DNA of 64,000 nt from Lachnospiraceae bacterium (GTDB lineage Bacteria > Bacillota > Clostridia > Lachnospirales > Lachnospiraceae). This document shows, piece by piece, positions 52,635 to 60,755 of this stretch. The notes under the pieces are model-generated. The model ran no database searches and was not told the origin of the DNA. It saw only the letters and a list, made by a program, of their open reading frames with translations. Position 1 is the first letter of the stretch. Each line of letters opens with the position of its first letter. The translations under genes were made by a program, and so were the position numbers. The stretch covers positions 124,001 to 188,000 of the forward strand of contig JAFZLD010000022.1 of assembly GCA_017553505.1 (NCBI GenBank), read 5' to 3'.

Positions 52635-53600
52635 ATGAAGAAAACAAGGGAAACGGCGGGAAAGAAGCTGTCGGCGCGGACCAAAGGGTATCTTCTTTTG
52701 CTGCTCATGGTCATCGTGTCGTGGGGAATCTTTAAAATAATCACACCCGACAACTTCGGCTCGGCAAAGAACATGCTGAGCTATTTTGAGGCTTCACTGC
52801 TTGCTGCGGTGGGAGCTGTGGGCTTTTATTTTGTAATGGTTATGGGAATGTTCGACTTCTCAATCGGCGCCAACATTATGTTGTCGGCTATCGTGGGATG
52901 CGTATTTGCAAACCGCTTTGGGCTCGGCTATCCGGGGCTTGTTGTGGGAGCCATCATTACAGGTGCGCTCGTAGGATTGTTAAACGGCACACTGTATGTT
53001 AAGTTGCGAATTCCTTCAATGATTGTTACGACAGGTCTGGCACTGATCTATGAATCGGTTGCCAACTATATTGCGGGCGGCGTGGAACAGACGCTTCCTT
53101 CGGGACTCCGAGCTTTCGGACAGATGCCCGGCAACTTAATCTTAGCGGTAATTGCTTTTGCAGTTGCATTTTTATTGCTTAACTATACGAAAATCGGTAC
53201 TTACACCTATGCAATCGGCAGTAACGAATTTGTGGCCAAGAACATGGGTATAAGCGTTAACAAATATAAAGTGCTTGCTTTTATCATAAGCGGCGCGTTC
53301 TTAGGTGTTATGGCGGTTCTTACCATCAGCTACGGTTCTTCCATGGTGGCGGTAACCGGTATGGCATCCATGAGCCGTAACTTCGTGCCTACCATGGGCT
53401 GTTTCTTCGGACTTGCGTTCAAGAAATACGGTATGCCGATTCCGGCCATTATCATCGGTGAGTTTGTGATTAACATCATTTTCTTTGGCTTCATCGCGCT
53501 CGGTGCGCCTACGGCCATTCAGGACGTTATCACGGGCTTCGCTCTCCTCATCATCGTTATGCTTACCACCAAAGTCGCCAAGGGCGAGATAGTGAAGTAA
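52635..53600 (+). CDS. Sugar ABC transporter permease 1 (RbsC-like)
   Basis: A 321-residue permease with about ten membrane segments, of the BPD_transp_2 (RbsC/XylH) family: GFYFVMVMGMFDFSIGANIML, LVGLLNGTLYVKLRIPSMIVT, GTYTYAIGSNEFVAKNMGI and the late FGFIALGAPTAIQDVITGF. ATG 52635 gives a basic N-terminus as usual. It forms the channel with the second permease (55125) and the ATPase between them. The gene order, with two different permeases, suggests a heterodimeric channel. Confidence 0.9.
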   Translation: MKKTRETAGKKLSARTKGYLLLLLMVIVSWGIFKIITPDNFGSAKNMLSYFEASLLAAVGAVGFYFVMVMGMFDFSIGANIMLSAIVGCVFANRFGLGYPGLVVGAIITGALVGLLNGTLYVKLRIPSMIVTTGLALIYESVANYIAGGVEQTLPSGLRAFGQMPGNLILAVIAFAVAFLLLNYTKIGTYTYAIGSNEFVAKNMGISVNKYKVLAFIISGAFLGVMAVLTISYGSSMVAVTGMASMSRNFVPTMGCFFGLAFKKYGMPIPAIIIGEFVINIIFFGFIALGAPTAIQDVITGFALLIIVMLTTKVAKGEIVK

Positions 53601-53612
53601 GGGGGTGCGGAC

Positions 53613-55112
53613 ATGAGTGAAATAAGATTACAGGTTAAAAACGTAAGTAAGAGCTTCGGTATTACCAAGGCGCTCCAGGACGTGTCCTTCGACATCGCTA
53701 AAGGCGAGATTCACGCGCTTATCGGCGAGAACGGCTCGGGTAAGTCGACTCTTACGAACTCCCTCACGGGTATATATCAAAAGGACAGCGGACAGTTCAT
53801 ACTGGACGGAGTCGAAGTTAATCCCAGGAACCAGGTGGAAGCCAATAACGAAGGCATTTCCATCATCGTGCAGGAGCTTGGTACCCTCGACGGTCTTACC
53901 GTTGCGGAGAACATTTTTCTTGGCCACGAGAACAAGTTCGTAAAGTGCGGAATCAAGAACACCGGCGCCATGAACCGTAAGGCAACGGAGCTGTTAAAAG
54001 AATACGGCTTCGAGCGCATCAAAGCTTCCGACATGATTGAACACTACAACTTCGAGGACAGAAAGCTTGTAGAAATCGTTAAGGCAACATATTTCAATCC
54101 CAAGATTGTAGTTATAGACGAGACCACCACAGCGCTTTCGGGCGAGGGACGTGAAGAGCTTTACAAGCAAATGAAACGTATACGTGAAGCGGGTAACACC
54201 GTCATCTTCATATCACACGACCTTCCGGAAGTGCTCAGGCTCTCGGACACCATCACAGTTTTAAGAGACGGCGTATATATAGACACCGTCAAGAGCTCTG
54301 ATGTGGATGAAGACGGCCTTAAGAAACTGATGGTAGGCCGTGAAGTATCGGGCGAGTATTACCGTGCAGATTACGGTGAGAGAGTGTCCGATGAAGTGGT
54401 TATGAGGGTTAAGAACGTGACCGTTCCGGGACTTATCTCGAATGTAAGCTTCGACCTTCACAGAGGCGAGATTCTTGGCTTTGGCGGACTTTCCGAGTCG
54501 GGCATGCACGAGATAGGTAAGGCTTGCTTCGGAGCTTCTTTTGACAGAGAAGGTACCGTGGAGCTGCAGGACGGAACACAGATTAACGATATTCCTACAG
54601 CGATTGCCCACAGCATCGCATACACATCAAAGGACAGAGACAACGAGTCGCTTGTCATGAACCAAAGCATCAGGGACAACATATGTCTTCCTTCGCTTAA
54701 GACCTTAGCCAATAAGCTGCATTTATTAAGAGACGGTAAACTTAAAAAATTTGCTCAGCAGTTCGCGGCTACCATGTCTACCAAGATGGAGAGCGTCGAC
54801 CAGTTCGCGTCGAATCTTTCCGGCGGTAACAAGCAAAAGGTCGTACTTGCAAGATGGATCGGTAAGGATTCGGACATTCTTTTGCTGGACAGCCCGACCC
54901 GTGGTATCGACGTCAAGGTTAAGCAGGACATCTACCAGTTGATGGACAAGATGCGCAAAGAAGGCAAGTCGATAGTCATGATATCCGAAGAGCTCATGGA
55001 GCTTATCGGTATGTGCGACCGCATCATCATCATGAAAGACGGCGAGATAAACGGCGAGATAATGCGTGACAAAGATATGGATGAGAACACACTCATCGCG
55101 AAAATGGTATAA
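53613..55112 (+). CDS. Sugar ABC transporter tandem ATPase (RbsA/MglA-like)
   Basis: A 499-residue protein with two ATPase domains. The first has Walker A GENGSGKST near residue 36, Walker B KIVVIDETTTALSGEG near 165 and ISHDLPEV. The second starts near 265, lacks a clear Walker A (GGLSESGMHEIG in its place), but has the signature NLSGGNKQKVVLARW and Walker B ILLLDSPTRGIDVK near 430. The asymmetry is usual in this family. It energises the permeases on either side. AAGGGGG upstream of the ATG. Confidence 0.93.
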   Translation: MSEIRLQVKNVSKSFGITKALQDVSFDIAKGEIHALIGENGSGKSTLTNSLTGIYQKDSGQFILDGVEVNPRNQVEANNEGISIIVQELGTLDGLTVAENIFLGHENKFVKCGIKNTGAMNRKATELLKEYGFERIKASDMIEHYNFEDRKLVEIVKATYFNPKIVVIDETTTALSGEGREELYKQMKRIREAGNTVIFISHDLPEVLRLSDTITVLRDGVYIDTVKSSDVDEDGLKKLMVGREVSGEYYRADYGERVSDEVVMRVKNVTVPGLISNVSFDLHRGEILGFGGLSESGMHEIGKACFGASFDREGTVELQDGTQINDIPTAIAHSIAYTSKDRDNESLVMNQSIRDNICLPSLKTLANKLHLLRDGKLKKFAQQFAATMSTKMESVDQFASNLSGGNKQKVVLARWIGKDSDILLLDSPTRGIDVKVKQDIYQLMDKMRKEGKSIVMISEELMELIGMCDRIIIMKDGEINGEIMRDKDMDENTLIAKMV

Positions 55113-55124
55113 GGAGGTGCGGAA

Positions 55125-56090
55125 ATGGCTAACACAGACAAGCAAGTAACCAAAGACTCCGCTTTGAAAAAGCAGACGATCATCAACATGCTTCGCTCCG
55201 CCCTTCCCATCATCGGACTGGTGGTAGTGTTCATTGTATTTAACACCCTCACGAAGGGTAACATGTGGACCAGCAGGAAGCTGATCCTTAACCAGGTATA
55301 TGTAGTGCTTATATCCACCGTAGGCGTTTTCTTCATCATGACCATGGGGGGCCTCGATTTCTCCCAGGGGTCCATCATGGGCATGGCATCGATAGTGGTA
55401 TGTATGCTTTCAAAAGTCAACATCGTGCTTGCGATAGTCGGCGGCGTGCTGGCAGGTGCCGCAATCGGTGCGGTTAACGGATTCTTCTACGTAAACAGAA
55501 AAATAAAGTCCTTCATCGTAACCATATGTACGATGTTCCTCTTCCGCGGATTCATCAAGTACATGGCTTCCAACTCGCCCGTTGCAGCGAGCATGAAGGT
55601 ATACGATTACGACACGCTCGGCATCAAGCTCGGCATCACACTTGCGGTGCTCGCCGTAAGCTTCTTGGTATTCAGATTCACCAAGTTCGGTATCCACTTA
55701 AAGGCTATCGGCGCAGGTGAAAAAGCAACCAAATTCGCAGGCGTTCGTACCGACCGAGTTAAGTTTTTAATCTACGTCCTCGCAGGCGCAATCACCGGTC
55801 TTGCGGCATTTGTCAATATCGTTAAGAACGGCTCCGCCACCGCTAACGTAGGTAACCAGCTTGAAACACAGATTCTTATCGCTTTGGTACTCGGCGGCAT
55901 GCCGATTTCCGGCGGCGCGAAGGTAAGATTTGAGAACATCATCGTAGGTTCCCTTCTCTACATCGTTCTCAACAACGGACTCATCATGATGGGTCTCACC
56001 ACCCAGGCTATGCAGCTCATTCAGGGTGTCATCTTCTTAATCTTCGTAGCCCTCTTCGCCGACAGACAGAGCTTGTCGGTAATTAAATAA
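55125..56090 (+). CDS. Sugar ABC transporter permease 2 (RbsC-like)
   Basis: A 321-residue permease of the same family as that at 52635, with about ten membrane segments: GVFFIMTMGGLDFSQGSIMGM, GAAIGAVNGFFYVNRKIKSFIV, FGIHLKAIGAGEKATKFAGV and LALVLGGMPISGGAKVRFENI. AAGGAGGTGCG precedes the ATG. It ends the transport operon, which is closed by a terminator 27 nt downstream. Confidence 0.92.
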   Translation: MANTDKQVTKDSALKKQTIINMLRSALPIIGLVVVFIVFNTLTKGNMWTSRKLILNQVYVVLISTVGVFFIMTMGGLDFSQGSIMGMASIVVCMLSKVNIVLAIVGGVLAGAAIGAVNGFFYVNRKIKSFIVTICTMFLFRGFIKYMASNSPVAASMKVYDYDTLGIKLGITLAVLAVSFLVFRFTKFGIHLKAIGAGEKATKFAGVRTDRVKFLIYVLAGAITGLAAFVNIVKNGSATANVGNQLETQILIALVLGGMPISGGAKVRFENIIVGSLLYIVLNNGLIMMGLTTQAMQLIQGVIFLIFVALFADRQSLSVIK

Positions 56091-56116
56091 GTTTACTACG
56101 CCATAGTAATCAGAAG

Positions 56117-56155
56117 CGGGCCGCGCCCTTTCGGGGGTGCGGTCTGTTTCTTTTT
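56117..56155 (+). terminator. Rho-independent terminator after the transport operon
   Basis: CGGGCCGCGCCC (56117-56128) pairs over 12 bp, three of them G-U, with GGGTGCGGTCTG (56135-56146), followed by TTTCTTTTT. Confidence 0.75.
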
Positions 56156-56200
56156 GCTGTATAATGAGAGCACTGAGAAGAGATTATCGGAGGACATTCT

Positions 56201-58123
56201 ATGTCAGACATTTACAGCAAAATAAAGAAATACGTATACGGCAGTCCATTGAAAACAGGGGCGGTTGTGATGGATATACCTGCGAGCGAAGGCGCGCCGA
56301 AGCCTTTTGAGTATGACGCGGGGGAAGGAACCTTCACGTATACTATGAGTGGCCGCGACATGGTCTTCGGACTGGGCGAGACGGTGCGTGGAATTAATAA
56401 GAGAGGCTGGAGATATACCAGCAATAACTCGGACGACCCGCATCATGAGGAGACCAAGGAGTCACTGTATGCGTCGCAGAATTTCCTGATTATCGATGAT
56501 GGAGCCAAGTGCTTCGGGGTGTTTGTGGACAATCCGGGAACGGTGACTTTCGACATCGGATACACGTCGGCGTGCGTGCTGACGATTAAGGCGCAGTACA
56601 ATGATACGGATTTTTATGTGATTGATGGGGACTCGCCTCTTGAGCTTGTGACGACTTTCAGAAAGCTTGTGGGCAAGAGCTATATGCCGCCGGTTTGGGC
56701 GTTTGGATATGGCCAGAGTCGCTGGGGATATAAGACGGCGGAGGACATCCGCGAGGTCGCAAGACGCTACAAGGAAGCGGACATTCCGGTGGACATGATT
56801 TACATGGACATCGATTATATGCAGAATTTCAAGGACTTCACGGTTAACCCTGAGCGTTTTCCCGACTTTGAAAACTTTGTGCGAGAGATGAAGGAGCAGG
56901 GTATCCACCTGATTCCTATCATCGATGCGGGTGTGAAGATGGAAGACGGGTACGATGTGTACGAGGAAGGTGTTAAGAACGGTTTCTTTTGTCAAAAAGA
57001 AGACGGTACTAACCTCGTGGCGGCTGTGTGGCCGGGCAAGGTGCACTTCCCGGATTTCCTGAATCCGAAGGCTGCGGAGTGGTTCGGAAGAAAGTACAAG
57101 GTGCTCACGGATGCGGGCATTGACGGCTTCTGGAACGATATGAACGAGCCTGCAATTTTCTACACCGAGGACCATCTGAAGGAAGTCTTCGACGGTATCG
57201 AGGAGTTTAAGGGCAAGGATATTGATATCTGGGAGTACTTCAAATTCAACGACCTCGTGTCATCGATTTCCAATAATGCCGAGGATTACAGACGCTTCTA
57301 TCACAACTTTAACGGTGTGAAGGTGCGCCACGACAAGGTTCACAACCTTTACGGATTCTATATGACCAAGGCTGCGGGAGAAGCATTTAAGGAGATTACC
57401 GACAATGACGTGTTGCTGTTCTCGCGCGCATCATACACGGGCATGCACAGATACGGCGGCGTCTGGACCGGCGACAATTTCGCCTGGTGGAGCCACCTGC
57501 TTCTTAACATCAAGATGATGCCCTCGCTTAACATGACAGGCTTCCTGTACTCGGGCGCCGACATCGGCGGCTTCAACGCCAACACTACCGAAGACCTTAT
57601 GATGAGATGGGTTGAATTCGGCATATTTACGCCACTTTTCAGAAATCACTCGGCACTTGGCACGAGAGATCAGGAACTTTACAGATTTGAGCGAAAGAAA
57701 GACTTCAAGAACCTAATAGAGCTTAGGCATGCTTTGGTGCCTTATATCCTCAGGAACTTCAGATATGCGGTCGAGAACGACACTATGTACATAAAGCCTT
57801 TGTGGTTCGAGTACCGAGGCGACGAGCGCGCACGCGAGATTGAAGACCAGCTCCTCGTCGGCGACAGCATCATGATAGCGCCCGTACACGAGCAGAACGC
57901 AACGGGACGCTACGTTTACCTTCCGGAAAGAATGAAGCTCCTACGCTTCAGAAGCGCCGACGACTACGACGAAGAAATCTTCGAGGCCGGCGACCACTAC
58001 GTGAAAGCAGAGCTCAACGAAGTGCTTGTGTTCCTGCGCCCCGGCCGTAAGCTTGAGCTGGCGAAGCCGGCATGTTGCATGAGAGATTTGGACATGGAAC
58101 ATTTGACGGAGATATCGTTCTAA
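56201..58123 (+). CDS. GH31 family alpha-glycosidase (alpha-glucosidase or alpha-xylosidase)
   Basis: A 640-residue cytoplasmic enzyme without signal peptide. The N-terminal beta domain has GLGETVRGINKRGWRY; the barrel has YMPPVWAFGYGQSRWGY near residue 165, MDIDYM near 200, the nucleophile Asp in GFWNDMNEPAIF near 310 and the acid/base Asp in GGVWTGDNFAWW near 425, then GADIGGF and MRWVEFGIFTPLFRNHS. It is shorter than many GH31 members but complete. It lies behind the sugar transporter, so it probably cleaves the imported alpha-linked sugar. TATAAT at 56160-56165 may be its -10 element. Alpha-xylosidase cannot be excluded. Confidence 0.9.
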   Translation: MSDIYSKIKKYVYGSPLKTGAVVMDIPASEGAPKPFEYDAGEGTFTYTMSGRDMVFGLGETVRGINKRGWRYTSNNSDDPHHEETKESLYASQNFLIIDDGAKCFGVFVDNPGTVTFDIGYTSACVLTIKAQYNDTDFYVIDGDSPLELVTTFRKLVGKSYMPPVWAFGYGQSRWGYKTAEDIREVARRYKEADIPVDMIYMDIDYMQNFKDFTVNPERFPDFENFVREMKEQGIHLIPIIDAGVKMEDGYDVYEEGVKNGFFCQKEDGTNLVAAVWPGKVHFPDFLNPKAAEWFGRKYKVLTDAGIDGFWNDMNEPAIFYTEDHLKEVFDGIEEFKGKDIDIWEYFKFNDLVSSISNNAEDYRRFYHNFNGVKVRHDKVHNLYGFYMTKAAGEAFKEITDNDVLLFSRASYTGMHRYGGVWTGDNFAWWSHLLLNIKMMPSLNMTGFLYSGADIGGFNANTTEDLMMRWVEFGIFTPLFRNHSALGTRDQELYRFERKKDFKNLIELRHALVPYILRNFRYAVENDTMYIKPLWFEYRGDERAREIEDQLLVGDSIMIAPVHEQNATGRYVYLPERMKLLRFRSADDYDEEIFEAGDHYVKAELNEVLVFLRPGRKLELAKPACCMRDLDMEHLTEISF

Positions 58124-58138
58124 AACATAGGCGTAAAA

Positions 58139-58170
58139 AATAAGACCTCTATTCGAATAGAGGTCTTATT
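58139..58170. terminator. Bidirectional terminator between GH31 and antitoxin genes
   Basis: A perfect palindrome with 15-bp arms around TTCGAA: the left arm has AAGACCTCTA, the right arm TAGAGGTCTT, with A-run on the left and T-run on the right. It serves the convergent genes on both strands. Confidence 0.85.
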
Positions 58171-58179
58171 TATATCTTA

Positions 58180-58422
58180 TTATCTCTGTCTTCCAAATAC
58201 CTCTTCGTGAGAAAGCCTTACCTCGGTGGATTCCGCAGCACTGTCTGCGATGTCCATGATGTATTCTTCGCGCTTAGCCAGTTTGGAATATAATTCAAGA
58301 CTTAAAACGACCATTGAGCCGTATCCGTTTTTGGTCAAAAAAACAGGATCGCCACCCTGGACGCATTTTTCGATATCGGTAAATTTGTTTCTTAAATCAG
58401 AAACAGGTCTAATCTGCATCAT
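58180..58422 (-). CDS. Phd/YefM-type antitoxin without visible toxin
   Basis: An 80-residue protein. It opens MMQIRPVSDLRNKFTDIEK and has GGDPVFLTKNGYGSMVVLSL, the DNA-binding fold of Phd/YefM antitoxins, then a charged C-terminal part ending EVFGRQR that would bind a toxin. The start is the ATG at 58422, with AAAGGAG seven to eight bases upstream; the upstream ATG at 58437 overlaps that ribosome site. No RelE/Doc/YoeB-like gene lies on either side, and the next element downstream is a terminator, so it is an orphan. Repeats in its promoter suggest it regulates itself. Confidence 0.82.
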   Translation of the reverse strand: MMQIRPVSDLRNKFTDIEKCVQGGDPVFLTKNGYGSMVVLSLELYSKLAKREEYIMDIADSAAESTEVRLSHEEVFGRQR

Positions 58423-58443
58423 GATAACTCCTTTCATAATACT

Positions 58444-58479
58444 ATCATAATTCTGCTATAATTATGATAACATTATGAT
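58444..58479 (-). promoter_or_regulatory. Operator/promoter region of the antitoxin gene
   Basis: ATCATAATT at 58444-58452 and AATTATGAT at 58460-58468 are an inverted pair; ATTATGAT repeats at 58472-58479. Phd/YefM proteins bind such palindromes over their own promoter. TATCAT read on the minus strand in this stretch is a possible -10 element. Confidence 0.5.
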
Positions 58480-58540
58480 AATTCGAAATCAAGAACTAGA
58501 TTTGAGTTGCTAAAAAGGAAAAAGAAAAAACTGCATAATA

Positions 58541-58569
58541 AAAGGCTGAAACTGTTCGATTCAGCCTTT
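58541..58569 (-). terminator. Rho-independent terminator after the serpin gene
   Basis: AAAGGCTGAA (58541-58550) and TTCAGCCTTT (58560-58569) make a 10-bp stem with a 9-nt loop. On the minus strand it is followed by a T-rich tail and lies 16 nt past the serpin stop. Confidence 0.8.
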
Positions 58570-58584
58570 CTCTTATCGTGGATA

Positions 58585-60030
58585 TTACTCTACATTCTTC
58601 ACCATACCTGTGAATAACACGGACTCATCGCCGCCGGTTACGACGAACATGAAGGGGCGGTCGAGGGTGAAGTCCACTTCGTCGGTGGAAATCATGCAAC
58701 CTTCGACCATGGCGATTTCGGTGTAGGCTGCGCCGGTGACGCCTTCTTCGTCGACTTCGACGAGGGCTGCGTGGTTGGCCTTGTTAACGAAGAGGTCGGT
58801 GCCTGTGGTGGTAACGGGGCTGAAGTCGGCAAGTTCGGGGTCGAGGGCGTCGGTTACGCCGAGGGCCGCAAGTACGGGGAGAAGATCGGTCTTCTGTGAT
58901 ACTTTGAACTTGGGAAGGCTGATGTTAACCGTAGGCATGCCTGCCGAAGCGTATTCGGAATCGCGGGTAATCGTCAGGACATCGGGGTCGGAGGCGAGAG
59001 CGTTAACGTCTACGCCGTCCTTGGGCAGGTAGAAGTACATGGTACCGCTGCCGAAGAGGTCGAGGCCGATGGCGGTGAACTTCTCGGTTTCGTAGAAGTT
59101 CATGACACCGCTTTGATGCATCATGGTGGCGGTGGTGTCGCCCTCGGTGCCGTGGAAGGTTTCCTCAGTGTTCTGAGACTCGTAGAACTTATCCTCCCAG
59201 GTAGCCTTGAAGTAAATCGTAGACACAAGCTCGAGCACGGTTGAAGGGTCGAGAGACATATCCTTCGTGAACTCGGTGAGGAGGTTGCCGGTGTTGGCGT
59301 TGGTCCAGTCGCGGAGCGCCTTGTCCATGTCTTCCGAACCGGGGGTGCCGACAAAAGAAGACGCGTAGTAATTCTCGGCAAGACTCTTAAGGGTAGCTTC
59401 ATTGAAACTGTATTCTTTGTTAAGCCATACAGAGTTCGCAAGAAGGCTCTTTAAGTAGGGTGCGTTAACGTAGTTGCTCTCCCAGATGCTCTTGACATCG
59501 CGGCGAAGCTCGGTAAGGTCCTTGGCACCGAGTAAGTCGAGAATCTGCTGACGGGTGTTGCCGTCGGATAATTCGGCTAGCATGGTAAGAGCGATGTATG
59601 TGTTAAGGGGCGAGCATACGGTGTTCTCGTCATCGCCCGTAAGAAGCTGTCCGGAGATGGCGGAGTAGTAGGAAGCCATCTTGCCGGGGTAGCCCATGGT
59701 GGTATCGTAGCGGTCACGAAGAGCAATGATGGAATCCCAGTACTCGTCGGTCTCCGCGAATTCCTCGGATGTCATGCCGCCGCCGATGGGAGCGGGGTAG
59801 GAAGCGAGGACGGTCTTCATGGAGCTTGGATATTTAATTCCGAAGGGGTCTTCGGTGTTCTTGTTAAATAAAGGTGTTACGGCTATAGCGACTATGGCAA
59901 CTGCGGCAACGGCCACGAGGGCTCCGAAGCGCTGGAACTTGCTAAATTTGCTATGCTTATATTCGCGGGCGTTCTTAACGTTCTTTTCGTCAATGTCGCC
60001 CAGGGTTTCAAAGAGTTCTTCTTTGTTCAT
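58585..60030 (-). CDS. Membrane-anchored serpin with anti-sigma-like cytoplasmic N-terminus
   Basis: A 481-residue protein. Residues 1-34 are cytoplasmic (MNKEELFETLGDIDEKNVKN, then a basic KHSKFSKFQR), 35-55 form one membrane helix, and from about 110 an extracytoplasmic serpin domain follows: CSPLNTYIALTMLAELS, LLANSVWLNKEY, LVSTIYFKATWEDKF, and NKANHAALVEVDEEGVTGAA at the hinge. Residues 428-444 are the reactive-loop hinge (EEG-V-T-G-A-A), with small residues compatible with inhibition; P1 is near Gly444/Cys445. The end DRPFMFVV is the serpin signature. It overlaps the sigma factor gene by 4 nt (ATGA). The short N-terminus resembles those of anti-sigma proteins encoded behind ECF factors in Clostridia; its role as anti-sigma is inferred. 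Confidence 0.88.
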   Translation of the reverse strand: MNKEELFETLGDIDEKNVKNAREYKHSKFSKFQRFGALVAVAAVAIVAIAVTPLFNKNTEDPFGIKYPSSMKTVLASYPAPIGGGMTSEEFAETDEYWDSIIALRDRYDTTMGYPGKMASYYSAISGQLLTGDDENTVCSPLNTYIALTMLAELSDGNTRQQILDLLGAKDLTELRRDVKSIWESNYVNAPYLKSLLANSVWLNKEYSFNEATLKSLAENYYASSFVGTPGSEDMDKALRDWTNANTGNLLTEFTKDMSLDPSTVLELVSTIYFKATWEDKFYESQNTEETFHGTEGDTTATMMHQSGVMNFYETEKFTAIGLDLFGSGTMYFYLPKDGVDVNALASDPDVLTITRDSEYASAGMPTVNISLPKFKVSQKTDLLPVLAALGVTDALDPELADFSPVTTTGTDLFVNKANHAALVEVDEEGVTGAAYTEIAMVEGCMISTDEVDFTLDRPFMFVVTGGDESVLFTGMVKNVE

Positions 60031-60587
60031 AATTGATAACCTCTTTCTGTAAGATAAAATTTCAACTTTTTACGCGTACGGTTTAAGGCTACGGAAACTG
60101 CATTCTCCTGCATCTGATAGCGCTTGGCGATGTCCGAAATGCTGTCTGCGTACCAGTAGCGGAGGATAAACATGTAGCGTTTATCTTCGGACAGCGAATT
60201 CAGGAAGTCGTTGATATCCTTCTTAAGTTCCTCGGCGTCGTAGGCGTCCGCGGGGTCACTGCCGCCGGAGACAAGCTCCGCAAGCTCATCGAGCACAAGG
60301 TCGATGTTGGCTCCGCCACGCTTCTCGCGATGGTTCCTCTTATAGAGGTCAAAGGATAAGTTGCGCGTTATTTTACCCAGGAAGGCCGAGAGGAGTGAGG
60401 GTCTGTGAGGGGGCATGGCGTTCCAAGCGTGGAGCCATGTGTCATTGACACATTCCTCGGCATCCGAGTGATTGGTGAGTATATTGTAGGCAATAGTATT
60501 GCAGTAAGCTCCGTATTTGTCCGATGATTCGGTTATGGCCTGCTCCTCGCGGGCCCAGTACAAATCAATGATGGATTCATCGGTCAT
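60027..60587 (-). CDS. ECF-type RNA polymerase sigma factor
   Basis: A 186-residue sigma-70 family protein with region 2 (YCNTIAYNILTNHSDAEECV, NDTWLHAWNAMPPHRP, LSAFLGKITRNLSFDLYKR) and region 4 (LSEDKRYMFILRYWYADSIS, DIAKRYQMQENAVSVALNRT), linked by an acidic stretch (residues about 95-125). AGGAGG lies nine bases before the ATG at 60587. It is co-transcribed with the serpin gene; the stop and the serpin start share ATGA. A 16-bp inverted repeat flanks most of the gene. Which promoters it reads is unknown. Confidence 0.9.
   Translation of the reverse strand: MTDESIIDLYWAREEQAITESSDKYGAYCNTIAYNILTNHSDAEECVNDTWLHAWNAMPPHRPSLLSAFLGKITRNLSFDLYKRNHREKRGGANIDLVLDELAELVSGGSDPADAYDAEELKKDINDFLNSLSEDKRYMFILRYWYADSISDIAKRYQMQENAVSVALNRTRKKLKFYLTERGYQL
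60048..60063. repeat. Left copy of a 16-bp inverted repeat, inside the end of the sigma gene
   Basis: TGTAAGATAAAATTTC on the + strand; its exact reverse complement is at 60625-60640. This copy is within the last codons of the sigma gene and next to the serpin ribosome site. Confidence 0.85.
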
Positions 60588-60624
60588 AGGGGTGCACCTC
60601 CTTTCACCTATATACACGACAGAA

Positions 60625-60640
60625 GAAATTTTATCTTACA
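60625..60640. repeat. Right copy of the 16-bp inverted repeat, in the sigma gene leader
   Basis: GAAATTTTATCTTACA on the + strand, the reverse complement of 60048-60063. It lies in the 5' leader of the sigma/serpin transcript, between the candidate promoter and the ribosome binding site. Confidence 0.85.
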
Positions 60641-60642
60641 AT

Positions 60643-60670
60643 ATTTTACCACATATTTTTTTTACAGTAA
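60643..60670 (-). promoter_or_regulatory. Candidate promoter of the sigma/serpin operon
   Basis: On the minus strand TTACTG (60670-60665) and TAAAAT (60648-60643) are 16 bp apart, about 55 nt before the sigma start. It could also contain an autoregulated ECF promoter; no typical AAC motif was seen. Confidence 0.35.
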
Positions 60671-60683
60671 TTTTAGATTTAAA

Positions 60684-60714
60684 TTGTGAAAAATCTATTT
60701 TCGTGAGATATAAT
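60684..60714 (+). promoter_or_regulatory. Candidate promoter of the aldo/keto reductase gene
   Basis: A perfect TATAAT at 60709-60714 with TTGTGA at 60684-60689 (19-bp spacer) lies 41 nt before the ATG. It is divergent from the sigma factor promoter. Confidence 0.5.
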
Positions 60715-60755
60715 ATAAAAAGAAGCTGCCAATCATTTAATCGGAGGATTACAGT

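Noticed and set aside
53613-55112. Inactive second ATPase half seen as gene decay
   Set aside because: Loss of Walker A in the second half is common in the RbsA/MglA family; signature and Walker B are intact.
58139-58170. Perfect palindrome considered as an insertion-sequence end or attachment site
   Set aside because: Position between convergent genes and flanking A- and T-runs make a bidirectional terminator the simpler explanation.
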